Below are positions 1-12,004 of a DNA stretch of 64,000 nucleotides, in pieces. Made by a program: the position numbers and the translations under genes. Under the pieces are notes generated by a model. It saw nothing but the letters and a program-made list of their open reading frames with translations, was not told the origin of the DNA and ran no database searches. The stretch is from Solen grandis (taxonomy: Eukaryota; Mollusca; Bivalvia; Adapedonta; Solenidae). Within the stretch, counting starts at the first letter, position 1. Each line of letters opens with the position of its first letter. The stretch is from positions 63,229,909-63,293,908 of the forward strand of contig CM037782.1 of the NCBI GenBank assembly GCA_021229015.1, read 5' to 3'.

Positions 1-456
1 CTAAGGCATTGCTAATTTGCATAATTACCGCAGCCGATTTAACCGCATTGTATCATTCCATGCAACAAGAGATAGAATGAACTACTGAAGTAAGGTCATT
101 ACCTCATTAGGTATGCAAATTATGAATTAAATCAGGATCATGGCCCACACTCCGAATCATTATGAATCAAACCAAAGCAGTCAATTCACTGAGAGACTGT
201 CAGGGGGGCTAATCATGATACAAAGAGCGAGTTCATCTGACTTACTAATAATCAAAGTTGTAGGAAAACGTGTGGTTTTGAACTTTTGACCTTTGCCTCT
301 ATCGAGTTCAACCCTGCTGAGACAGTTTGTTTGGAATTATAGCAATTCCATTTAAATCCTGCCGACAGTCTTTCAATGCTCTGAGCGCTTTGATTTTACA
401 GTAGTAATTGTAAATTTACATCAGTCATACGAACTGTTGTTTGTCACTTTTTTCAG
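1..456. other. Intronic or upstream DNA before EF-hand exon
   Basis: No coding exon is visible. About 215-400 is a diverged copy of 7810-8025: both share 'GGAAAACGTGTG', 'GACCTTTGCCTCT', 'CGAGTTCAA', 'GAATTATAGC' and 'AATCCTGC.GACAGTCT' in the same order and orientation, so this is an old dispersed repeat or local duplication. The segment ends in a pyrimidine-rich tract and an AG at 455-456, read as the splice acceptor of the next exon. Confidence 0.5.
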
Positions 457-747
457 TCTGTGTGCAATATGACAAGCGAGGCTGTGATAGACGAACTGGA
501 AAGTGAACTGACGAAGCGTCATTCCCTTGGATCGGTCCACGAAGGTTCACAAAGAAATATACTGCTGCTCAACTCGAAACAAACACACGAATCACGTGAT
601 CGAGCCGCCGAAATAGCTGACATGATTTTTCTTGAACTTGATGACAATGGTGACGGTCTAATATCATTAGAAGAATTCAAATTTGGCGCAATGAAACTTC
701 CGCTTGTGATAAATTTGCTGGAACGTAACCCGGATGACAAGCCATGA
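457..747 (+). CDS. Terminal exon of an EF-hand calcium sensor (neuronal calcium sensor/recoverin-like)
   Basis: The open frame runs to TGA at 745-747; counted from codon 460 it gives 95 residues. Residues 61-72 form a canonical EF-hand loop (D61, N63, D65, G66, I68, S69, E72), preceded by an acidic/hydrophobic helix (AAEIADMIFLEL) and followed by EEFKFGAMKLPLVINLLE. The last part resembles the final EF-hand and tail of neuronal calcium sensor proteins, whose C-terminal hand is followed by a 'xPxIVxLL' stretch. The upstream pyrimidine tract 'TTTTTTCAG' ending at 456 fits a splice acceptor, so this is taken as the last coding exon of a multi-exon gene starting outside the window. Residues 1-45 are polar and not recognised. 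The alternative is a single-EF-hand fragment or a calmodulin-like pseudogene. No frameshift is seen. Confidence 0.7.
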   Translation, partial: SVCNMTSEAVIDELESELTKRHSLGSVHEGSQRNILLLNSKQTHESRDRAAEIADMIFLELDDNGDGLISLEEFKFGAMKLPLVINLLERNPDDKP

Positions 748-2500
748 CGTCATAAAAATGGCCGCTCAGAATGATAATACCTATGTCGATTGTGAAAATC
801 ATCGCATTAAAGCCTTATAATATACAATATTTCAGCCTCCTTATAGGAAGTGTTTGCTATTTTTAGAGATTGTCATCAAAAGGAAATGAAGACAGGTTCG
901 ATTAAAAGCAATACACGATAATAAACATAGGAGTGCTCACGGACGAACGAAGTATAGATATCAATAGACATTGTCGACATCTCCAGTATGCAAAGACATC
1001 GGATGTATTCTGATAAAGCGATGTTCCAAATGTGCTTGACACAAAAAATATTTTATGTTTCATGTTATCGATAAGTTTGCATATTGCAGATATTGTCTCT
1101 GAAATACAGGAATGCGATATTTAAAAGAAGATGAATATTTCTGCTTATTATAAAGCAGGATGGCCTGAAACGAACGCGCATGTTCATACCATTGCTGCCT
1201 TCCTTTGTGACTGAAAACTACGTTTGAAATTTAATATCAGCACGATTTATCATTCCATTGCCGACAAGAGGCCCGGATGGGCCAGATGGGAATCTATTGA
1301 TTTAAAGCTTTCAAATTAAGGTTTGAGAGATAACTTGCAGTTGGCATTGGAGAAAAATCTTTTTACTGCTTTGACATTCCCTCCCCTTTTTTATTGATTA
1401 AATATTTGCACTATATGTATGCATTTCAGTCAGTGCGTGCTTTGGGACACTGTTGTGGTCTATCACACAGGGGTCGAAGTTACATATGACGAATCATATC
1501 GCATAGAATGGTAACATGAAAAAAAAAAAAAAAAACTTCTGACGCAAGCGTCGAAGAATCTATTGTGGACTATTGTGTTAACGTGATTCTCCGCCATTGC
1601 CGGAAAATGATTTAATATCCGTTTCGATTCTCTACTGGTATTTGCAAATACAACGGGAACCAGTATGTAAAAAGACTGTATTATGAGATGGTTCTTACCT
1701 ATTGGTTTTCGCACAGGCTGGGGAAGGTGATTGCAGCTTAATAATAATAGCACTAAATCGAAGATCTAATTCTCTAGAAAGTGACTAATAATACAAAAAG
1801 TTTAAATAGTAATGTGGTCTAATCTGTTTTACAACCTGTGTTCCCGAAGTCAAATCTTATAACTGTTAGCAGAAAAAGTGTAAGTACGAAAACGGAAAGT
1901 ACGTGTATACTTGATTTTGTGTAAGTGCAATATAACACTCTGCATATAAAACATAAAAAGTTAAACTAAATTTATAATATCAGAAAAGATAATGACACCT
2001 GTCATAATCATTATCATAGACTATTTAAAAAAGACGAGTGATATATCTGTATCTATATATTTATTTTCATACAAAATTACATCATGTAAAGACAGGAACG
2101 GAGAAACGCTTAACACTGTTCACCAATTAAAACCGTCGGCTCTTGCCGGCCCGGAATAAATGTTTCGCCCCATGCAACTTCGAGCCTCTGTGGACTATGG
2201 TATATATATTTTATTACATCAAAAAGACAATGATAATTAAAACTTCGATTCTTTTATAATTTGTGTTATGGATGCTGATAATTTTATCAGTTATGAAGAT
2301 GGTGAGAAAAAATGAACAAATGTTTAATAATGCTCTACGCTGTGTGGTCAATTAATGCGATTAACTTGTATAATACGTTTTTTTCACTGCACCAACTTTT
2401 CAACATCATTTTAAATATACAATATACATTTATGCTATTTATGTTTTCATTGAAAAAAAATCCCATAGGATGAGTATTCAGTATAAGAATCATTGATTAA
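748..2500. other. 3' UTR and downstream non-coding DNA
   Basis: The likely 3' UTR of the EF-hand exon starts here; an AATAAA at 920-925 is the first consensus poly(A) signal downstream of the stop. A run of 17 A lies at 1519-1535. Beyond that I see only AT-rich DNA without convincing exons or repeats. Confidence 0.4.
920..925 (+). promoter_or_regulatory. Candidate poly(A) signal AATAAA
   Basis: Perfect AATAAA hexamer 173 bases after the EF-hand stop codon, on the coding strand. It is the nearest perfect signal, but AT-rich sequence makes chance matches common. Confidence 0.35.
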
Positions 2501-2588
2501 ACATTGGTATCGGGTTCGAACCCTGCGGGGGCAAGGCTTTCCTTAAATGGGAAATCATAAGAACACACACACACACACACACACACAC
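2490..2588 (+). repeat. tRNA-derived SINE remnant plus (AC)13
   Basis: A perfect Pol III B box (GGTTCGAACCC, 2513-2523) is followed by 'TGCGGGGGCAAGGC' and an (AC)n run at 2563-2588. The upstream A box is not clear, so this is read as the tRNA-related head of a truncated SINE. Confidence 0.4.
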
Positions 2589-2921
2589 CGGTTGCATGTG
2601 TGCCTCATATCTCACTATGACGGTTTATACGTCGGTTTGTATATGCAAAGTGTTGTCATACCGAGGAAAATATTTCGAGGTAAACGTTTTGGTATCTCGG
2701 TATAAAATTCAACTTTAAAATTAATTATTATTTCAACCCCAAAACCAAACCAAACCATATAAACTAACAGTAACCCTAACTCAAACCCTTAGCCTAACCC
2801 AAATACTGAAAACGACAAGTGTCGAATTTTCTACCTCTCAACATGTTGTTAATACCCCACCCACCCCGCCAATCAAACACAAAGATAAGATCTAATGTAC
2901 AATGTAAAATCGATGCTTTAA

Positions 2922-5086
2922 GGAGTCACTGTCAATCCAAAGTTGGTGGGGATGTGAAAACATGTTAATTTTTTTACAGTAATTCATGTTGTTGTTTTTT
3001 TCTCAGTATACAAAATCATTTCATACAAGAGAATACAGTCTGCAAAGGGCTTTCAGATTTGGCCTCACATTCAAAGAAAATATTCCTTGTCACATCTTCA
3101 TATTACATGCACTCAATCAATATTGTTTGCTGTCTTGGCTGAAAAACAAACACACTGCTACATAGTCCATTGTCCATTTAACAAATTGTGAAGAAAAAAT
3201 GAAAATTCAATAACCTATTCAGGAGAAAAATGTATTTTTCCAAATGCCCCAGAACAGTCAAAAAAAAAAAGAAAAGAAAGTAGGTATGGTGGACAAAAAG
3301 TGCCACAATACACGAAAATGGTGAAATATATCAGCAAGCTTTACGTAATTATAACGCAACTTTCACAACATAATCAACGAAATTGATCGTAACTATTGCA
3401 AAATCAAAACAAAAAAAGATAATATTTCTAAAGATTTTACAAGTTAAATGTATAAATAATGCCTACCTTTCAAATATAGCAGCAAAGATCATCATAGAAA
3501 TTTCCAATATTTTTCAATGGCCGCCGCTGACCTACCCGGAAATTACTGGCACTAGAACCGCAGAATTGCACGCTGTATCTTTATTATTAAAAATATACGT
3601 GCGATTTTTTCTCCGGTACTGTTCATGTGTATTAAAACATGGTAAGGAACGGATTCAGACATCACTTGAATACGAACGTCGTAACTTTGTACATATGCAT
3701 GCTACCATCATATTCTATTGACGGTTCGACCAATCTGATATCCAATTAACTTATGCTATAACGAATCATTGTCAAAAGGCAATCTTAACGAAAAAATAAC
3801 GCGAAAATATCAACAATTTGTACATCTTCACAAGTCTGCTCCACTATCAACATCCGGTTTTTGGTGACGTATGTTGTTGTTGTAGTTGTAGATTTTGAGT
3901 CGAACGATCTGATTGTACGACGTGAAATTAACATGGACATAGTGTAGGAATTTGCATGCATAGATGTTTTAAATTATCCAATCAGAATCGCCGAACAGGA
4001 AGTTGATAGTGGAGCAGACTTATGAAAATGTACAAAATATTGACATTTGTTGTAATTACTTCGTAAAGGTTGTTTTTGACAGTGATTCGTTATTCTATGA
4101 GTTTATAATATATTTATATATGTATGTATGTATAGTGGTAGCATTCATCTGTGCAAAATTACGACCTCCGTAATCAAGACATCTCAGATTCCGTTCCTTA
4201 CCATTTTCAATATACAGTACAGAGGGACAAAAAGTCGTATTCAACATTTTAAATGAAACTGGATTTTCCGCGGTTCTAGTGCCATTGCCGGAAACAGTTA
4301 CATTGACAAAGTTACGCTGGTGATATAGACATTTAGTAACATTTTAACCATTTTAATTAATGATTTTTGGTAATATTATTTACAATTAATTGTATTATTA
4401 AAAAAAGCTTTTCTGATATTTATTTGAGACCAATGCTCATATAATGAACAATTAAATCTTGATAAATATGAGATGAGTTGCTTATAACAGCATTGCTGAG
4501 TCGGGTACATATAAGAATAAGATGGTGTCATTTATCTCACTTAAAGGGAGATGATAATAATAAATACTAATTTTTTTCAGCATTTTCTTTATTTTCAAGC
4601 CTCATTATGTTACCCTTTATTGCATATTCAATGCAGAAATAGTTGCGTAATTATTACGTAATCCAAATATTTCACAATTTTCATGTATTTTGGCACTTTT
4701 TGTCCACCATACCTACTTCCTTTTACACATGTTATAGACATTTATGGGACATTTGAAAAAATACATTATTCCTTGAATATGTCATTGAATTTTAATTTAT
4801 TTCTTCACACATTGTAAAATGGACAATGGGCTATGTAGCATGTGTTTGTTTTTCAGCCAAGACAGCAACATCAGTGTTGATTGGTGCATGCAAGATAAAG
4901 ATGTGACAAGTATTTTTTTCTTTGAATGTGAGGCCAAATCTGAAAGCCTTTTGCAAACTGTATTCTCTTATATGAAATGAATTTGTATACTGAATATTAT
5001 TGAGGAAAAAAAAAAGATTTACTGTATACAAAAATGACATGTTTTTCACCACCCCACCCTCCCCACTTTGGTTTGACAGTGACCCC
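2922..5086. mobile_element. Foldback DNA transposon with TTAA target duplication
   Basis: The two halves are imperfect reverse complements over almost their full length. Left arm about 2922-3860 and right arm about 3985-5086 pair base to base, for example 'GGAGTCACTGTCAA' at 2922 against the complement of 'TTGACAGTGACCCC' ending at 5086, 'AGTAGGTATGGTGGACAAAA' near 3280 against 4700, 'GGCACTAGAACCGC' near 3549 against 4275, and 'AGTCTGCTCCACTATCAAC' near 3834 against 4000. Spacer is about 120 bp. Both ends abut TTAA (2918-2921 and 5087-5090), the target used by piggyBac-like transposases, though the termini (GGAG/GGGG) are not the usual CCC. The arms have diverged, so the insertion is old. 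Open frames inside are not coding in a recognisable way. Confidence 0.75.
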
Positions 5087-5090
5087 TTAA

Positions 5091-5711
5091 ATAGGCACCA
5101 CACCTCTCTGTCAAGTGGTCAAGCAAGATATTTATAACTCATCATTGTGAACTGTGAATATCGTTGATTTTTATTGGAAAACTGACTGACAGGTATTATC
5201 ACCTACGGCAAATCACATATAGTCTGGGTAAATGTATTTCATTTCTTTTTTTTACTAGACTGACATAGATTGGCATGTATATATAAACATGGACATTTTT
5301 AAGCGCACTACCATCTAACATTGACACAAACTTTATATTAACTTATCTATCTGGGTTGTATTATAGCATGGTAATTATGAACATGGAAAAGTCAGTAGAT
5401 AGACATCTATGGACGTTGTTGTTTTTTATCATTTTGATAAGCAAATAGCTAAACTACATTTTTGCAAAGAAGATCGCAAGCTTTAATTACTAACATTAGA
5501 CTTAAAGACTTTTAACTCGCCAGGAATAAATGGCGATATATGATATGTTGCATATACTAAACCTTATAAGAAACCTTTGTTAGCAGATAACATAGGCCTA
5601 CATATAAAATTATGTATACTTTTTTCTGTTTCTTCTTCCCCTTTTTTTCAAATCAGCATTGTATAACATATATCGTCCATGATTTCATATATAAGCATCT
5701 TTTATTTGTGT
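5091..5711. other. Non-coding DNA
   Basis: AT-rich sequence without recognisable exon, SINE head or long repeat. Confidence 0.4.
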
Positions 5712-5966
5712 GGGGCCTCCATGCCGAGAGGGTAAAGTCGCTGACTTTAACACTCACTCAACCCCTCAATGCGTGGGTTCGAATCCTGGCAGGATGATAA
5801 TTCGGATTTTCATGTGAGGAAGCCTTTCAGCTGGCTTATGGTAGGTTGGTGGTTCTACTCGGATGCATCCGTGCATTCGGGGTCTTCCTCCACCTGTAAT
5901 TAGCCGGACGTCACTATATGACTGAAATACTGTCGAAGCGACGGTAAACTCAAATAGTCAAATAGT
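5712..5966 (+). mobile_element. tRNA-derived SINE, family A
   Basis: Starts with a tRNA-like head: A-box-like TGCCGAGAGGG at 5722-5732 and a perfect B box GGTTCGAATCC at 5776-5786. The body contains 'GAGGAAGCCTTTCAGCTGGC' and 'CGGGGTCTTCCTCCACCTG' and the tail reads 'CTGTCGAAGCGACGGTAAAC'. A second copy lies in reverse at 11724-11974, matching across head, body and tail, which confirms a dispersed element with defined ends. Confidence 0.8.
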
Positions 5967-6160
5967 CTTTTATTTGTAGATACCAAATAACCAAATTGAA
6001 TGAATGAAACAGATTTCATTTACGTAATCATTTAATGCACGATAAACCATGTCCTAAAATTAACTTAATTTGAAAATCCCTCCTTTGGCACACGCAGTTT
6101 GAATCGTAAACACATTTGTTATATTTTTCTCTACATATACCGTTTATAGAGAGGATATTT

Positions 6161-6272
6161 GTTTGTTTTTAATGGATATGGAATATATCTCATCGAGTAG
6201 TGATACAATTTTAAAACTTTAAAATTGAATCACTTTGAGATGAGATATATTCCATATTCACTCAAAACAAAC
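6161..6272. repeat. Short palindromic element
   Basis: Arms 'GATATGGAATATATCTCATC' (from about 6175) and 'GATGAGATATATTCCATATT' (from about 6240) are reverse complements, and pairing extends outward to GTTTGTTTT / AAAACAAAC. The centre is itself near-palindromic (ATTTTAAAACTTTAAAAT). It could be a MITE or a cruciform-prone hairpin; no target duplication was identified. Confidence 0.6.
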
Positions 6273-6999
6273 AAAATTTATTTTTATGTTATACTAACTG
6301 CTGATGAAGGAAAAGAATAATTTAGTGCCGACCTATAACACCTACACTGTGAGACATGGATTTTATCTCACTGATAAAATCCTTTTTTTTTTTCATTAGT
6401 TGGCATAAATTAGATATACGTTTTATATGTACAATGCACTTTTTCCCGTTTTCAGGGGTGAAAAAAAAGCCCCACCTTCTCTTTTTATGACTAGGTCCAT
6501 TGCTCTTAAATAGTTTCACAAACATGACGAAAAAAAATTTTTTTTTTCTAAACCAGGTTAATCAAAGACTACCTATTATCCAAGTGTATCCATCGGATAG
6601 CATGTAAGTCAATTTGAATATATCTGAAAACACCGAAAATCCCTGTATACCGCATGTCTGCACTTTTCTTAAGAAATTGGTGCTGTGTAGTGATTTTAAG
6701 TTTTTACATGCTTTCAACAAAATAATGCTGAAACAAATATCTATGGTAATTAAGTATGGCCTATACACACAGCACTTACAAACTTACAATGTATGGTGTT
6801 AGATATGGCTGCATGGATTCGGTGCCGGACCTTTGGATATAACCAAGGCTGGAAAATATGACATTGGTTAGACCAATTTTACTTATTATATTTTGCGCCA
6901 ATCGAAGTTAAATGGAGCGAATTGTATCGTCTATTTGATGGCAATATACGCAATGTTTATGTTAACATAACGATATGATTCCATGTTACAATTATATGC

Positions 7000-7220
7000 G
7001 GTTGCCGGAAGCCGTTGGTTCGATCGCCGGCCGCGACACACCACAGTCGTAAATTAATGGTACTAGTATAGCTCCCCTGCTTGGCACTCTGCACATAAAA
7101 TAAGTTCCAGGACTGGTTGGTTCATTGTCAGAGTAATATCACTTGGTATGGTCACATCTCTACGGCGTGATACTGCAGTGTGGCAGCACTAAATCTGTCT
7201 CAAGATTTGCCCTATTTAAC
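7000..7220 (+). mobile_element. tRNA-derived SINE, family B
   Basis: B-box-like GGTTCGATCGC at 7017-7027, then 'GGTACTAGTATAGCTCCC', 'AGTTCCAGGACTGGTTGG', 'TACGGCGTGATACTGCAGTG' and 'GGCAGCACTAAATCTGTCTC', the same ordered blocks as the copies at 34044-34262 and (reverse) 34462-34765. The 3' tail is cut short by the following MITE. Confidence 0.7.
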
Positions 7221-7225
7221 TTTAA

Positions 7226-7460
7226 CCCCTTTCCCTCATATAGACTCATTTTGACGCACTCAATAGGTACCACATAAAGCCCGATCTGCAGAAAACCACA
7301 GTTAAACCTTACCAAATTTAATTATAAAGTCCTCATTTCCAGACCACTGAGGAGCAGCGAACAGCCTAAAACCTGATCAGCCTGCGAGTTACTCGCAGGC
7401 TGATCTGGTTTTATATTGTTCGCATAGGTCTTTTCATGGTTTCCACTATGAGGGAAAGGG
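7226..7460. mobile_element. piggyBac-type MITE with TTAA duplication
   Basis: Terminal inverted repeats CCCCTTTCCCTCATA (7226) and TATGAGGGAAAGGG (ending 7460) are bounded by TTAA at 7222-7225 and 7461-7464. The interior holds a second palindrome, 'CAGCCTGCGAGT' / 'ACTCGCAGGCTG', near 7380-7405. At 235 bp there is no transposase; it is a non-autonomous element. CCC termini and TTAA are classical for piggyBac. Confidence 0.85.
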
Positions 7461-7809
7461 TTAAGCACCTGTGTTGTGTAGAGTGTCTGCTACCTCAAAC
7501 AATATCTAGACGGGCAGCGAGGCCAGTATGTTGCTGAAAATCAAAGCTCTGCACTGATGATTTGCATACTTTCCACAGCTGATTAATTTGTATACGAGTA
7601 GAATTTTTCATCACAACAATAACCTGTTAATGTGTTATAGTTGGTAAACACGCTTTTCTTTAAAATTTAATTTGGGTTGGAAACGTCCATTTCATGCTTG
7701 ATAAAAAAAAGATATCCGTGCCCTTTTTGAAACAGATCAGTAACCCAATTTACATACACGAAGATTTACCCCTGCAGAAAAGTAGCGCTTCGAATTTGAA
7801 ACTCCAAAT

Positions 7810-8025
7810 TTGAAACTCCGGCGGGGTTATCTTGAAACAAAGTGCTACTACAGTTGACTTACTAGACACCAGAGTTGCAGGAAAACGTGTGAAGGATTTG
7901 GCGTCATGTGACCTTTGCCTCTCTCGAGTTCAAGCCTACTGAAATGCGGGGTTAAGAATTATAGCTATTGTATGTGAATCCTGCTGACAGTCTCTCAGTG
8001 CCTTGAACGCTTTGATTTATACTTG
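7810..8025 (+). repeat. Diverged copy of the 215-400 segment
   Basis: Shares in order 'GGAAAACGTGTG', 'GTGACCTTTGCCTCT', 'CTCGAGTTCAAGCC', 'GAATTATAGCTA' and 'GACAGTCTCTCAGTGC' with 215-400. Function unknown. Confidence 0.55.
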
Positions 8026-8221
8026 TCACATTAGGTGCTAAAACGGAAAACAAACGCTATTACTACATATAGCAACAGTTTGGGCCAAATATAGATTTTT
8101 AAGCAGATTTACTTTAAGAAATCATCAATAAGTATAAGAGTGTATTTGGCATACCTACCGTCTTCTTCTACCACAATGAGACTTAGGCTTGGCCACTCTC
8201 TCTTTGAGTAGACTCGAATTC

Positions 8222-8600
8222 CTTGTTTGTTTGTTGGGTTTAACATCCAACATAAGCATTTCAGTCATTCTGAGACGATGTCTACTTGAGACAGATTCAG
8301 TGCTGCCACACTGCAATATCACGCCGTAGACGTGTGGCATGCTACCCCATTGATGTTTTATACATAACGTTTATGTTTTATTTCAGAAGGCCTCGTGTAA
8401 AGAAGTTATACTTACAATGTTTGTACACTTACTAAGCTACCTTTTATAAATAAAGATTTTATTATTATAATTATATGCATATTATCAGGACACCGGACAA
8501 ACCAGTCCTTTAACTACCCTGTACATTTATACATATGTCGATCGGAATCAAACCCACGATCTCCCGCTCCCGATGTGGACGTCCACTCCGCCTACATGGA
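8222..8600 (-). mobile_element. SINE family B, split by an insertion
   Basis: 8222-8345 is the SINE 3' half in reverse ('TTTGTTTGTTGGGTTTAACA' tail, 'CAATATCACGCCGTAGAC'). 8480-8600 resumes with 'ACCAGTCC' and the reverse of a tRNA-like head containing 'GGAATCAAACCCACGA', the complement of a B box. In the intact copy at 34462-34765 these parts are separated by about 20 bases, so 8346-8479 is an insertion of about 130 bp. Confidence 0.6.
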
Positions 8601-10756
8601 CGGTATTTAACTTCCTACTGCAGCCTTGTGTAAAGTGCCTTTCAGATAAGCACGGGAAAAACTGGCTATTTAATGTAATAATGTCGCATTTTGTTGTACC
8701 TTAATAATTGAGGTACACATTTTCAAACAATGCCAAACTTTAATTCAACAACTGTAGGTTCATTTTACTTGACAGATGAGTCGTTATTAATCCGTTTTTA
8801 CATGCGTAAACACAATTACACTGAAATATTAATTCAACATTTGTTTGGATAGCTATGGAAAAACAGTTATTTTTAAATTATATCATAAAAAAACTACTAG
8901 AGTTTTTCAAATGCATGTTTATTGATATAGATAAAACATGTTGTTTTTAATTTTGACCCACAATACAAATGTAAAGTTGCATTATTATATTGTGCCAGAA
9001 AAAAAAGGCTTTTCAGTTACTTTCATTATCATGGTATTTATTTTCATAACTTAAGTTAAGGAAATTGGCATCATATATAATATTATAAACTTAAAGGTAA
9101 CCACTGTCCCTCAGTAAATTTCGAGCTCACGACCATGCATTTGATACATATGCAAATGATAAAGTATACAACTCAGCAAATTGACATAATGAGGCAATTG
9201 GTATTATATAATGTAGCGCGTTTTTGAAAATATTATCAATATTTCAATAATGAATTGCGATTGATTCACCTTGAGCATTTAATTTTATCTACAATTTAAC
9301 TCATATGTTATCTATTACATCAATTTCAGTTCAATTTTGACTTCCATGGTGTAATCGTATTTAAATAAACAAAAAATATAACATCTCCGAGTGATGATAA
9401 GGAATTATTTCGCCGCGTAATGAAAAAGAGGGATATTTTGTTTCTAAAAAAGATACGTAAAGGTATGCTACGGTAGAACAGAGTTTCAACCCACCTGATT
9501 AAAAATGATTTTAAGGTATAATCCCCCTAATACCCATATTCCATATCTTGCCATTGGATGGAACTATTTCTATGAAACTTTGTCACTTTGAAGACATCCA
9601 AAATAATAATGTTTCACCAAGAGTTTTTCCAGGTTTTATTAGATGTATGGAAGATAATCTTTATTTAAGTTAACATTTTATTAATGGTTTGACATTTAAA
9701 AAGCTTACATTGTGAAGTTATATGCATGGCTTTGATGGTTATTATGGGGCATATACCTTCACCGGAAGTGAATTACAGGGCATAAGCCTTAATTGGTGGC
9801 TTAAAGACGGGGTGGTTCGTTATTAGGGGACATCTCTTTCAGGTTATTAGGTCTTTGGTAAAATGCGTTTAAATACCATTACTAAATCGTATTTTGGATA
9901 CATTTCAAATATTTTCTTCCAGATTTTTAGTTATTATCTTGTGAATTAATGAAAATTAAGTAAATACCAAGTAAACCCTTTTATGTGACGTTGTTCACAG
10001 ACATCTAACCAGTGTCCGAACTATATTTGGACATACATGTAAAGAAGACAGGGATGATGTTTGTTTGATAAATGAGCACTTAAAAAGTATATTTCAAGGG
10101 AATGTAGTTGTGTTACTACTTATATATAAAAGAAAAACAACAAACAAACAAATCCGGTCGGAATGGAAAAAAAAGAACTCATTTATATTAAGGTAGAAAG
10201 GGACCACGGACCGCCTTCCGTCTTGCTCAAAACACTGATAAGCTCATTTCTTAGCTGAAGCGATTATATAAACAATTCGCCTCTTTGATGAAGATTTATG
10301 CGTCTGACTATCAAGTGTCCACTTGCACATGCGCAAAGATAGTCATCCTCTATTTATATCAGTTAAGACCGCCACATGAAGACATTCTGTGTTAGGAAGG
10401 ATATGATCAAAATGTGATGCTTCATGCTGTGTTTTACAATTTTCTAACGTATCATCAATAAAACAAGACGTTAAGTATCTTACAGGCGTCACGTGACTTT
10501 TAAACATGGGAGCGACAGGCACTGCAGGAAAATGCTTCCTCGTGTTTAACTTCATCTTTTGGGTAAGAACATGTTTTATAATGTTATAGAATTCTTAGTT
10601 TTAGACTGATATATGATACTCCTATTAGAAAAACGTGATATGTTTTTGGAAATCGTTTGGTTTATAGTAAACTAAGAAAAAATGTTTTCTGTTTTAAAAG
10701 ATAATTAATTGGAACATCACACTTACGTATATACACTCGGACATACATACATGCTT
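8601..10756. other. Non-coding DNA
   Basis: AT-rich, with no exon supported by splice sites and protein similarity. 9500-9860 has a mildly repetitive look ('CCCCCTAATACCC' ... 'TTATTAGGGGACATC'), but the pairing is too short to call an element. Confidence 0.35.
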
Positions 10757-11040
10757 ATTATGTCCGGTCTGTAATCGGAAGTCGTGGGTTCAATCCCAGG
10801 CCGTGACGTACTAACGTCGTTGTAATGGTGCCTCTCTTGTGCTTCAAGTTCAGTACAATCTGGGTATGTCTTGGACCGATTTGTTTAGTATTAGGATGAT
10901 GTGACTGATTGGCACCATGTCACTCAATAAAAGCGCTATATCGCATTTTTGCAGCACTATAATTGTCTCCTGTAAACACAATTCAACGAATGACTGAAAT
11001 ACTGTATGTTGGACAGTTAACCTAAACAACCAAGCAACAC
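10757..11040 (+). mobile_element. tRNA-derived SINE, family B-like
   Basis: Perfect B-box variant GGTTCAATCCC at 10787-10797, then 'GATGATGTGACTG', 'GCAGCACTATAATTGTCTC' and 'TGACTGAAATACTGTATG', which follow the order of family B. Diverged from the other copies. Confidence 0.6.
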
Positions 11041-11079
11041 ATATCGATAGAAAAATTGATAGGATTTCGCATTTGGTTC

Positions 11080-11260
11080 CGGGAAGGGGGATGGCGGGTT
11101 CGATTCCGGTCTCGAAATACCTAATCATTTATACGATTTTTCCGTGACAGGTTTGCCTGGTGACTTGATGTTTTTTCATGCTACATGTCTACGGCGTGAT
11201 CCAAATTGTGATGATTGACATACTGTTGGTGGAACGTAAAACCCAATACAAACACAGACA

Positions 11261-11292
<32 letters not shown>
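11080..11292 (+). mobile_element. SINE family B remnant with (CA)n
   Basis: B box GGTTCGATTCC near 11098, then 'CATGTCTACGGCGTGATCC' and 'GTGGAACGTAAAACCCAATA', the ends of family B with much of the middle missing. A (CA)n microsatellite occupies 11262-11292 at the tail. Confidence 0.55.
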
Positions 11293-11295
<3 letters not shown>

Positions 11296-11723
11296 GTGAA
11301 AAATGTATCAAATACCACTATAAGTTAACTTACTATACTAAACAAGTATCAAATTTCATTACTTGGGTTGAGAAGAACGCGAAATGTCCAGTTTAAGTTG
11401 TTTACTTAAGGCGCCGTATAGGGTTGTACACAAGCCAATCTTGTTTGATTTCCTTTTGTTCTTTACCTTTATACACAGGAAAATAAATATGATAAGGCGA
11501 TGTGACAATAATCTGTAAACATTTGCACACAGAGAATGTACGCGGTAAATATAGTGAGAATCTTTCAAATAACTAATACTTCAAATTGCTTATATAGCTT
11601 GGATGCTCCAAAACAAAGCAAGAGACTGTAATATGGGATGAAGGGTTCAAGAAAACGTGTAACTGTAGCACAGGTAGTTAATGTTTAGAATAAATTTATC
11701 AAAAAAATTGTATTTAGATTATT

Positions 11724-11974
11724 GACTGACTATTTAAGGTTACCGTCGCTTTGACAGTATTTCAGTCATATAGCGATGTCCAGCTAATTACAGGTGGAGG
11801 AAGACCCCGAATGCACGGAGGCATCCGGGTAGAACCACCGACCTACCGCAAGCCAACTGGAAGGCTTCCTCACATGAAAATCCGAATGACCCTGCCGGGA
11901 TTCGAACCCACGCAGTGAGGGGCTGAATGAGTGTTAAAGTCAGCGACTTTACCCTCTCGGCCGAGGAGGCCCCC
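11724..11974 (-). mobile_element. tRNA-derived SINE, family A
   Basis: Reverse-complement copy of 5712-5966. The complement contains the B box GGTTCGAATCC and the A-box-like 'GGCCGAGAGGG' near 11955-11965. Both ends align with the other copy, giving a full-length element. Confidence 0.8.
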
Positions 11975-12004
11975 TTAGTATTTAGAAGCCCACCAACGTT
12001 ATTG

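Noticed and set aside
3383..3721. 112-codon frame inside the foldback arm
   Set aside because: The complementary arm does not keep a matching frame, and no domain was recognised; it is arm sequence.
6299..6320. Hammerhead ribozyme core (CTGATGA near GAA)
   Set aside because: No stem II or flanking helices could be paired.
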